Positions 49,568 to 59,326 of a stretch of DNA of 64,000 nucleotides are shown in pieces. The notes under the pieces were generated by a model. That model was given only the letters and a program-made list of their open reading frames with translations, was not told the origin of the DNA and did not search any database. The stretch's first letter is position 1. Each line of letters opens with the position of its first letter. Source of the stretch: Strongylocentrotus purpuratus (lineage: Eukaryota > Echinodermata > Echinoidea > Camarodonta > Strongylocentrotidae); NCBI RefSeq assembly GCF_000002235.5, contig NW_022145613.1, positions 2,063,501 to 2,127,500 of the forward strand. Direction: 5' to 3'. Made by a program: the position numbers and the translations under genes.

Positions 49568-52165
49568 CTCAATCATTGAGAATATACTCACTAATATCGC
49601 TGAAATGATTCTTCTCCTACCACTTTTTCTTCATTTACTTCTTCTTAGTAGTAGTTGTAGTAGTAGTAGTTATAGCAGCAGTCAGGGGCGGCCGAGCGAC
49701 TTCCAAAGTGGGGGGGCACCAACAAAAAAGGGCACTTTCTGGAAAAAAAAAGGGCACCTACAGTGGGAAATCTCAAAGCGAAAATATACAATTTTTTAGA
49801 CATTGGTATATACCCCTACATTGTGATACATTATCAGGGATGATTTCAATATTTGTTTCTCTTCATACATCATTCAATATATGGCTTAAGCATCATACTT
49901 TACAGTTGGGTGTGATGTCTGAATATGCATTTACGAGCCAGCGAAGCGAGCGAGAAAAATTTTAAAGATCTGTGAGGTCGCAGTGCGAAAAATTACATCT
50001 TATAAAGAGGAAAAAAGCCAATCGTGATGGGGTTATAAGCACATTCTCATAACGGAAGACTGAAAAGACCTTTGATAAGTAACATAATTATATCATCTTT
50101 AAATGCGAGCGAGCGCAGCGAGCGAACTTTGGGGGAAATTGCTCTTAGTCGCTTTAAATAAGGGGCACGTGTCAAAGTACAAAGGATAATTATAAGAGGT
50201 GAAAATGAGGCATTTTTTCACCTGAAAAGAGGCACTCACCAGTGATGAAAAAGAGGCGTTTACAAAAATGGGAAATAGGCATTTGTTGACGGAAAAGGGG
50301 CACCCATCAGATTTTGATAGGGGCATTTATAAGAGGTGAAAAGGGGATAGGTCCCTTATTAGAAAGGAAAAGGGGCACGTATCATTATTAAAAGGGGAAT
50401 TATCAGAGTTGAAAAGGGGCACTGACCAGATATGAAAAGGGGCACTTATGAAAATGTAAAAGGGGCACTTATAATAAAGGAAAATGTGCTTTTGTTGAAT
50501 AAAATGGGGACACCGTTCAGATTTTTAAAAGGGGCAGTTATGAGAAGGGGAAGGAGCTCTTTCTTTTCAATGGGGGCACTTATCATAAGGAAAAGGGGCA
50601 CTTATTAGAAAGGGAAAGGGGTAGTCATGAGAAAGGGAAGGAGCTCTCTCTTTTTAATGGGGGCACTTATCATAAGGAAAAGGGGCACTTATTAGAAAAT
50701 AAGAGGGGCACATGTTAAAATGAAAGGTGTGCTCATCCGAGTTTAAAAAAGGGGTAGTTATTAAAAGGAGAAGGGGCACTTCTTACAAAGGAAAAAAGGG
50801 GAAGTTGTCAAAGTAAAAGGAGCACCTCTCAGTTTTGAATAGGGCAATTATCAGAGGTGAAGGGGGCACCTATTAAAAGTGAAAAGGGGCACTTACTAGA
50901 GATTAAAAAGGGCACTTATTCAAGATAATTTCAAGATTTATGAGAATGGAAAATGGACACTTATTGCAAAGGAAAATGGGAACATGTCGAAGGAAAAGGG
51001 GCACGTGTCAAAAATAAAAAGGGCACTCGTCAGAGGTGAAAAGGGGGAAGGGGCCCTTTTACTAAGTAATAAGGGCACTTGTCAAAGTAAAAGGGGCACC
51101 TTTCCTATGTAAAAGGGGCACTTCTTACAAAATAAAAGGGGCACTTTTCCTATGTAAAAAGGGGCACTTTTGGGGTATCTGAAAAAGTGGGGGGGGGGGC
51201 ACTGTGCCCCCCCTGCCCCCCCGGGAGAACCGCCTCTGGCAGCAGTATCATAATAATCATTATTATTATCATTGTTATATTGATTATCATAGTAAATATC
51301 GTAATTATAATCATTATTATAGTAATTATGTGATATTGATATTATTCTTATAGTTATTTGTATGCTTCTTCTTCTTATCATTATTATCGTATACACAATA
51401 CGTCATGTGCCAAGAATTTATTGCTACGATACATCCAAGATGTCTACCAAAAATGTCAATTCGTTGGTGAAATATTATCAAGCCAAAAGAAGGAACATTA
51501 GAATTTCTATTTTAAATTGAAATAAATAGAGAATACAATCATGATTTTGGAACTAGGGGATTAACATGGACATAATGCACTTGTTTACATGACCACATTA
51601 TCTCTTATTCATTCTACCTCCAATTTTTCAGACTGTTTTCAAAACAATATCATGTGTGTCGATCATAGTTCTATGAAGCTTGATGTCTCATGGTAATTTA
51701 AGCAATCTACGCAACAATTTCTGAATTTTAGCGACAATCGGTCGCCTTTGCTGCTCTTTAATACTATTATGACGTGCAGTAACAAATTGAAATTTCAGAA
51801 CTCATGATAAATTCGTTTAACAGTTGATTCCACTTGGTTGATTCTATTGTTCGGGTTATTTAGCAGAACGAGATAGAAATTGACATTCTCATGGCTTACG
51901 ACTTTGCATTAGTGTTCATCGTCTCTACAATGCTATTTGAACAATATTTGGTGACAAAAGACGGCATTTCTATGTAGCGTCAAAAGCCGTCAAATAACGA
52001 AAACATGGCACATAAAAAGATCCTCAGTACTGGGTCTGATTTAAAGGAAACTTTATTTGAACCCGGCTATATTCTCTCTCTCACTCGTTTGTCATTGCCT
52101 TCATTTTCCCTCGCTTACTTCATTCTTACCACGGAATATGTAATGTGTATGTGTAGGCCTCATTA
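49568..52165. repeat. Unit 2 of the tandem duplication, split by the hAT element
   Basis: Bases 49568-49682 plus 51247-52165 align in order with unit 1, including the blocks CGTATACACAATACGTCATG and GGTGACAAAAGACGGCATTT. It carries one 151-bp repeat instead of three. Confidence 0.85.
49683..51238. mobile_element. Non-autonomous hAT-type element with 8-bp target duplication
   Basis: The element is flanked by perfect direct repeats GCAGCAGT (49675-49682 and 51239-51246). Its ends are CAGGGGCGG at the left and the inverse of CAGAGGCGG at the right, 8 of 9 matching. An 8-bp duplication and CAG-GGCGG ends are typical of the hAT superfamily. The inside codes for nothing and is made of degenerate short repeats built on AAAAGGGGCACTTAT. 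Direct proof of insertion is in the window: the paralogous unit at 48355-48362 carries GCAGCAGT once, uninterrupted. Confidence 0.9.
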
Positions 52166-53421
52166 TGTTAACTAGGGTCAATGGTCAAATTGTCTCAATA
52201 TATCTTCATACATCCATAATGATCAAGGCTAAACAGTAGAAACTTGACATATGGATAGATCATAATGGGAGAAGCATTTTATATAACAATATGACATCGT
52301 GAAAATGCATTCTTCATTATGTAAATCATGGGCATACGTATCACCTAATTCGTCGAAGTGACGAATTAAAGTCTAGTTATTATTGTTTTTATTATTATTA
52401 TTATTATTATCATCATTATTATTATTCATATTATTATTTGTATTACCATTATTATCATTATCATCATCATTATTATTTTTATCATTATTATCATTTTCCC
52501 TAATACTATTGCTATATATAATGTAGCTATCGTCATTATTAGTGTAATTGTTGTTTCTCTGTCCTGCTTGCCTTTTCTATTTCCTGTATCTATTGTATCC
52601 TTTTTACGTCCTCATCACCATGATCGCAGTTTTTTTTCTTTTCAGTCTCATGACCTACGTATAAAATAACCCTTTACTTTCCTTTTCAGGAAAATTTCAT
52701 CGTTAAGTTATGCGCATGTGATTTTGTTATTGCAATAAATGCCAATCCAATTCTATTCTATTCAACATAGGAAGCTAAAATGCAACGAATACAACATACC
52801 TACACGAGTACGACTTATAAATACAGCGACGTGCATGATTATTCAATTTTGTTCACTTTCGGTCATTGATGAGCGAATTTTGTCATTTATCATTTTGCTT
52901 TCATTTAATTATAAAACGATAAATGACGATATGTAATTCGGTCAAGGGTGTTGCTATAAGCGACGATCACATCCGACCCTCTAACTAAGTTTCTGTTGCA
53001 AATCATTAATCATTGTCGACGGAAAATCTAGAAACCTTTAAACCTTATATTTCGATGTTTACCAATTTTTGTTTTCTGTCAGACAGGGAAACCAATTGGT
53101 TGTCAGAGTTGACTCAGATTCAAAGTAGGCTGTAATAAAGTCGTTCTCATACCCCGCATTGTATATGATATGTTTTTTTCTAGAGGACTTTAGTGGTTCT
53201 TTCCCAGATGTCTGTCAGCGACTCTTTGTTGTCTTCGGTAAAGAATGCAAAAAGCGAAAAAGTTTCTTCAAGTAAATTGGTTCTTAAAAATAGGGGCATG
53301 ACGTATTATATCATTCACGCCTTGTTTGGAGTAATAAATTATGACGAAATTGAAAGCATAAATGTGATTTACCTTTCCATATTGCATTTGAAGACACATG
53401 CATTGTGATTGCGACTATAAG
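52166..53421. other. Upstream region of the orphan membrane protein gene
   Basis: ATT-rich tract, then low-repeat sequence. A pyrimidine tract with TAG at about 53,183 may be a 3' splice site for the 5' UTR. Confidence 0.5.
52378..52500. repeat. ATT/ATC trinucleotide-rich tract
   Basis: Imperfect ATTATT and ATCATC repeats over about 120 bp. Confidence 0.9.
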
Positions 53422-55629
53422 ATGGAACAGACGTTATCAATCCTGGTCATGATGCCCATGCTGTTTGTGGCACGGGTTCGTGGCACATCAAATGATGCTG
53501 ATTACAGCACAATACATCATCATCGTCAGCATCAGCATCAAGGCAGTGTTCAATATGCCAAAGAGGAAAAGGCATTGAACTTAACAAATAATTGTGAACT
53601 CCTTCCCTCCATAAATCATAAGGAAAACGTGTATTTACTCTCGCGGTTACTCGAAGAAAGTGTTATTATATATTTTCACCTTCACATTGAAGGCATGACT
53701 AAACTTTACGAAAGTCGAACTGATATCGACCCATTTACTTTTATCTGGACTCTAAAAGGGAAGGGTTACTACTTGTTAACTCTACCCTATGACTTTGTTT
53801 ACCTGTCGCTAGGAACCCTGAGCTCGGGTGTGAATGACATGAAAGTGGACGTCCCTTTGACGTCTGACCATTGCTTCAGGAAACAATCCGATGAGGAGAA
53901 AGAAATGATGCTTGTTGGTTACCTCTCCCGCCTGGCAGGCACCGCCATGTCCATGTTAGTGGCGGGAGAGAAGGTGCACCAGGAACAAGAGTATAAGATA
54001 TGCGCCGAGAAGAAACCCATACGCACTGACCTCTCGGATGCTAGGACCATGGACACCATATATCAATGCTGGTTGGATGGTGCGACCGAATTTGTTGAGA
54101 AGGCTTGGTGGATAAATGTTTTGAGGTTTATCGCATTTGTCGTCACGGCATTCTCCCCTCTCATTCTCATAAAATTCACAAGAAAACACCCACCATTGAT
54201 TGTGAATAACGAAACATTTGTTGAAACTAAAAGTGACATACCACTTGGCGTTCATTATTTCCTCTTTCATTCGTGGAGTGACAGAAAATGTTTTGTTACG
54301 CTGAGAACCCTATTTTACGTTATGTTGCTGACTTTATTACCACACAGTCGATGGGCCGTGTACCTTGTTTTGGAAGGGAAGGCCTTCATCCGTCGATTGA
54401 ACTGCACATTCTTCCATAACTTCTCTTCCCTTGATACGATACTTATTGTAACATTTGTTGTGGTTATGATCTTCTGCTTTTGGATATCAACAGTAGCCTT
54501 TATGATGATGTCTTCTAAAGAGCAATCTCCAGGAGGCAGAAGTTCCTTTGTTGAATTTATCCGATCACTTTGGACTATACCAAGGACCAGGTGGACCATC
54601 CTGCATCAGTTCGGCCCTCTAGATCTCCCACCCTTAATAGAACATTCTGGTTCGGAGTTAAACAAGTTTTGTGGTTATGCTCTGCGTCGCTTCCAAACAC
54701 TCTTCTATCCTCCTCTCTGGTCTTCGTTCTTCACACACAATGGTTGGCAGTCATTGTGTTGGTTTGTCCCATTCTTGATATCATTATTATTCTATTCAAT
54801 CCCTTTCTTATATATACCTTTTCAACCATTGGTCGATGTTAACGGTCCAATGGATACGAATACCCCTATAATGAAGCCCGACAATAAAACAGAACGGTCG
54901 TCTCATTTCATCTATATTTGTACTTGCAGCCATTTCCCTTCGATCAAGAACTTCTTGAAATTTGTAATTTGCTGTTCCATTATGGTTTTCACAAACCTTT
55001 CAGCAAGTCTATTTATCATCTACCTGATGGAGATTACTGCACACACTACCATAGGTCTCTTGATCAACTACAACACTATGCAAGGTGCCATTTACGCAGC
55101 TACTTTATTTGCTGCATTCGTACTGAAAATCTTCATACGATTCTATGACGAATATAAAACCCGCCTTCGCCTGTTCATCGATATAGCCATTTCAGTCGAT
55201 AAAATATCAGCTTCACAAATCGCAGATCAAGACCAAATACTCCATGTCCCGTGGAAACTGTTCTTGAAATACATCGCGATATACAAACCCATTTACGTTG
55301 AGGTAACCAAGCTTGGAGCTCTGATCACTTTTCTGTCGTTATTCGCGATGTTTGTCTTTCACCATATGGTAGTTACCATGGAGATTGCAGATGTCCCCAG
55401 TGTGGCAAATGCCATCGGTCTACTCATCCTCTCGAGAATATTACCGACTCTGAATGTTCTTAGATCCCAAGAAAGCCAACTTACAGAGAAAGAGGAACTA
55501 AGATCAGAGATAAAACATTTTTTCTTGAAACATAAGACGATGACGGGCGAGCGTCTTGTGTTCTTGGTAAAAGCAGAAGCTTCGAGTACACCCTTGCTAG
55601 GATCTGATAGAGTATTGGAAGGTTATTAA
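53422..55629 (+). CDS. Unrecognised multi-pass membrane protein, single long exon (735 aa)
   Basis: I do not recognise the family. The frame is open from 53398, but I chose the ATG at 53422: it has A at -3 and G at +4 and begins directly with a signal-peptide-like stretch (EQTLSILVMMPMLFVARVRG), whereas the ATG at 53398 has a poor context and precedes it with Cys-rich residues. Numbered from 53422: a His-rich patch (HHHRQHQHQ) near 31-40; an N-glycosylation site NLT near 53; an approximately 200-residue extracellular domain with several Cys; hydrophobic segments near 230-252, 294-317, 338-364, 444-466, 510-535, 554-574, 628-652 and possibly 658-678; a cytosolic loop rich in Pro/aromatic residues near 365-440; and a charged C-terminal tail from about 684. 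No introns are seen in the coding part. A tttttttctag acceptor at about 53183 may join an upstream non-coding exon. The nearest AATAAA is at 56436. Use of long stop-free frame and even codon choice argue for a real gene. Confidence 0.85.
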   Translation: MEQTLSILVMMPMLFVARVRGTSNDADYSTIHHHRQHQHQGSVQYAKEEKALNLTNNCELLPSINHKENVYLLSRLLEESVIIYFHLHIEGMTKLYESRTDIDPFTFIWTLKGKGYYLLTLPYDFVYLSLGTLSSGVNDMKVDVPLTSDHCFRKQSDEEKEMMLVGYLSRLAGTAMSMLVAGEKVHQEQEYKICAEKKPIRTDLSDARTMDTIYQCWLDGATEFVEKAWWINVLRFIAFVVTAFSPLILIKFTRKHPPLIVNNETFVETKSDIPLGVHYFLFHSWSDRKCFVTLRTLFYVMLLTLLPHSRWAVYLVLEGKAFIRRLNCTFFHNFSSLDTILIVTFVVVMIFCFWISTVAFMMMSSKEQSPGGRSSFVEFIRSLWTIPRTRWTILHQFGPLDLPPLIEHSGSELNKFCGYALRRFQTLFYPPLWSSFFTHNGWQSLCWFVPFLISLLFYSIPFLYIPFQPLVDVNGPMDTNTPIMKPDNKTERSSHFIYICTCSHFPSIKNFLKFVICCSIMVFTNLSASLFIIYLMEITAHTTIGLLINYNTMQGAIYAATLFAAFVLKIFIRFYDEYKTRLRLFIDIAISVDKISASQIADQDQILHVPWKLFLKYIAIYKPIYVEVTKLGALITFLSLFAMFVFHHMVVTMEIADVPSVANAIGLLILSRILPTLNVLRSQESQLTEKEELRSEIKHFFLKHKTMTGERLVFLVKAEASSTPLLGSDRVLEGY

Positions 55630-56483
55630 GGGAGATGTACAAGTACAGTCACGATCAGAGGCCATTTTCACTCTTCAACATTCACCTTTTTTTGTGTTCG
55701 GGGGGGGGGGGGGATATGAATTAGTGCAGGATCGATTCCTTAATCACGTGGGGACGGCAACTCCTAATGTCCTTACATAATAATGGGGGTACGTTTATGT
55801 AGGTGCTCCTTTGCACGAAATAAGTAGGTCCTCGGTTATCATTTTTTTTCCCTGGAATATAATAACATGATTCCTCGATCAAAATGTGTGCGAGTATATG
55901 TGTTCTTGTGTGTATGTACGTAGACTACATTTACAGTATATGCTATCCGCCAATATAGCTGTCTGCGGCGGCGGGTGAAGGGGGGGGGGGGGGGCACATC
56001 TCTCCTCCGACATCTGGGCAATAATAGATAGCGGTTTTTGAAATGAAAATTTGCATAAAATTGGTATGAATCAATAGATGATGCACCAAAGTGTAAAGTG
56101 GTTTTTAAACATTACTTGCTTCGCTCGCTCGCAAATTGTAGAGAATGCAAGTTAAAAATTCTGATATTTTCGACGGCCTATTGATGAACTTTTACTCGTA
56201 TTATGCCTATGTGTGCAAAAAAGACAGACTGTCGTTCAAACTGCTCAATCATCACAATCGTACGACAAATTTAATTACTCACGTAAGTAAGTAAATAAGC
56301 ATACATGTAACTATGGATTTATTTCCGAAGATATATCAATTAAAACTAAACATAAATTGCATTCAAAACCATTTTACTTTCATTTTTCATGTAATTTCAT
56401 CTAAAAGAATATAGCTAATTATGATCGATAGGTGCAATAAATATTGATAGATATCATCGATACAAACTTTCACGCCCTTTTCC

Positions 56484-56509
56484 CCCCCTCTCTCTCTCTC
56501 TCTACCTCT

Positions 56510-56547
<38 letters not shown>

Positions 56548-56600
56548 CCTCTCCCTCTTCCTCCTTTTCTCTCATATCCCCTCCCTCTTTCCCCCTTTTC
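56484..56600. repeat. CT microsatellite
   Basis: CTCTCT runs with CCCTCT interruptions. Confidence 0.95.
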
Positions 56601-57256
56601 TCTAGTTCTTACGAATAACGATAGGCCTACTGTCAGCTATAGGCCTTCAGTATTAAATTAATTTGATGCATAAGAGTTTCCTTGTAGTTTCACTTCAATT
56701 ATCGGAAACAAAATATAATTACTTAGTCTCTTTGAATGAAGTACGAGGGAAGCCTCAGTGTAGCTATGAGGGGCACTAGGAGGCACGTTCCCCTCATTAA
56801 ATGAAGAAATGGGAATGGAGGCGGGGGGGGGGGGGGTCAGGAGCTCTATTTTTTGCCAGGGGGTGTCTTTCAAATTATGAAACACCCCCCTTTTGTCAAG
56901 GGGGGTGTTTGAACACCCAAAACACTCCCTAGATACGCCCTTGACCCCAATCCTCTACCAGCATCACCACCATCTCTGTACTAGTTTCATAATATTCTTG
57001 GATTTAAAAAAAAAAGAGTACACACATTACTATGTTTCATAATTTATTGAATAAGAAAATACGCAGTATAAAGTACGAGTTTTTATGGGATGTGTCTCAT
57101 TAAATTTCACCAGAAATAGAACAGGACGTACATAATCATACAATCACAGGAATATTTCATTTCATATTATAATTATTACTAACTGATCATCCCTATCTGT
57201 CCCTGTCTGCCTGTCGCCCTCTCTTATTCTCTTGAAAATGTTCTCATTCATATATT

Positions 57257-57257
<1 letters not shown>

Positions 57258-57308
<51 letters not shown>

Positions 57309-57323
57309 CTCTCTCTCTCTCCC
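57258..57323. repeat. CT microsatellite
   Basis: Long CTCTCT run with one TTTT interruption. Confidence 0.95.
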
Positions 57324-58412
57324 AACCCCCCTATTCGGTAGTATCTTTACGACAGCCATACAGGTGTCTGAAAGGTATTTTAATTAGTGCACGTATAATA
57401 TCACGACTCCTTTGTTTTGCTCCTTTGCTCTGGATGTAAATGACAAACAAAAATCGCTTTCAATGAAAAAATGATGATACCCAATAATTCAACGTTAATT
57501 TAACATCATAGAACTCAAATATAAGCCAGAGACATGTCTCTGTATCAACCAATAGCAAATAAAATGTCACTCTTATATTTTTCTTTTCTCTACAGATCAC
57601 CTATTTTCTTCCCCTCTCTTCTCTCTGCCATCTTCCCACCAGCTGGTCCCTTTTTATTTCTCCTTTTTTTAGTATCAATTATTATCAGATCCAAGTACAA
57701 TGTTGAAAAATTCGTCGTCATTTCTAATCTCAATTTTCGTTTCTTGTCAATTTGGGTGAATTGTATTGGATTCTCTTATATTACTTTGAACAATGCAACT
57801 ATTAAATCTTTGATTGTATCAGTCTTAAGAGGATTTTCTTTCAATAAACCGAAATAAAAAAAATAAAAAAAAATGTTTATTCAATATATATAAAATATTA
57901 ATTCAATAATACATTATATAATATTTCAAAAGACTGAAATTACTTTACACGTTCAATATGAGTCAATCCGTCAGACGAATGTTATCAAGGGCAGATGATG
58001 ATAAATTCTTTGCTATGAATAAAAAAAATTGCATTTCAGTAGTGTGACAAAAGAAATCTTTATAACCTGCGTTTGAAGAAAAAGAAGCTCTACTGTAAAG
58101 GTGTGATGCAGGTCGGTTAGTATACTAAACTTTGAGGGGGAAATATCTTGCACGTCAAGATTGATGGATGGTCCCATTCCACAAGTAATAAATGAATTTA
58201 GAAAAAATTAAACAAATTTGTAAGAAAAAGATATGCATCGATATTATGTTACCAGTACAAAAAACACTCTTTAAATCTTTCCTCTCTCGTTATAAAGGTA
58301 TAGGGTTGAGGTCAGGTTTGACGTTAGGGATAGAGGTGGCCAGAGTTGAAATTAATAATAGTAACCCGGTCTATTGTCGCGAAACATTTTGTCGCAGCAG
58401 CCTGAGCAAGTA

Positions 58413-59097
58413 GGGACTTTTAGATTGAGTGGACGAGAACACGACGAACGCGACTGACCATGCGTGTCAACGTACTGAACTACCCATGTTGACTACAATT
58501 AGAAATCTTTTAGATTGTACTCGACGATATACATGCATGCAGGAAGTAACACTATGAACATCACGGACAAAGAAAGAGGACAAAATATACAGTTCCTCTC
58601 ACTATGAATATGACGGACAAAGAAAGCGGACAAAATATACAGTTCTACACATTTTTACATAATAGCAGTGAAGGGATGTTCCTTTGTCTACCTGAGAAAC
58701 TGTATATTTTGTCCGCTTTCTTGTTCATAGTGTCTTTCTACCCTCAACTATTGCTGTGGTAGACAAAAGAACACCCCTTCACTGCTATTATGTAAAAATG
58801 TGTAGAACAAGTGAATATGCATGTGACACCTGTTCTACACATTTTTACATAATAGCAGCTAGGAAGGGATGTTCCCTTGTCTACCTGAGGAACTGTATAT
58901 TTTATGCGCACGCGGCATACTAGTTCCTTGAGCATGTTTATGTAAAGGCGCTATTTAAATTGTATGTACTAGATTCAGGAAAATCAAGGTTGACGCATTC
59001 TTGATCGCCGACTGAGACGACGTGACGCATGCGCAGTGCCTTAAAATGACGTGACACGTTGCAGTCAAAGCTGTCGACGTGCAAATTTAAAAGTCCC
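58413..59097. mobile_element. TIR element with TA flanks and nested inverted repeats
   Basis: The ends GGGACTTTTAGATT and the inverse of GGGACTTTTAAATT are flanked by TA on both sides, as in Tc1/mariner-like insertions. Inside, a 50-bp tandem pair starts at 58551 and 58601 (CTATGAA-AT-ACGGACAAAG). A CTACACATTTTTACATAATA module occurs three times in alternating orientation. Confidence 0.7.
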
Positions 59098-59307
59098 TAG
59101 TGTCGTAGAACTACTTCGTCATTTTCAATTCTGGCCGTTTGACTGCCCATAGTAATTCAGTGATTAAAACGACGACTCAGTTTAACCTCCACTTCCGTGT
59201 TTCCGTGCCTGAAAGTGTAACGATTTATCACAATAAGATGCCTTGAAAGCCCTGGTAGTGCTAGCCATCCCACGAACAACGATTTACTCTCGAGTCTCGT
59301 GGTAGAA

Positions 59308-59326
59308 CTATTTTCTCTTGGCGGCT
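59308..59326 (-). CDS. MS4A-like gene, last coding exon and stop
   Basis: Acceptor TTATTACAG followed by 19 nt that complete codon R and give AAKRK and TAG. Very short, so the call depends on the strong acceptor and the phase fit. Confidence 0.45.

Larger units (their letters stand above)
55630..58412. other. Intergenic between the two membrane protein genes
   Basis: Poly-G runs near 55,700, 55,981 and 56,822, CT microsatellites, and a hAT-like end read inversely from about 56,943 (CAAGGGCGTATCTAGGGAG). No gene supported. Confidence 0.6.

Noticed and set aside
49449..49799. 116-codon plus-strand frame
   Set aside because: Crosses the duplication unit and the hAT boundary; composed of CT, TAG and poly-A repeats.
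53956..54599. Minus-strand frames of 94-104 codons inside the orphan gene
   Set aside because: Shadow frames of the long plus-strand coding sequence.
56739..56943. Complete hAT element between CAGTGTAGCTATG and the inverse of CAAGGGCGTATC
   Set aside because: The right end is convincing, but no 8-bp target duplication matches on the left, so only a fragment is mentioned.
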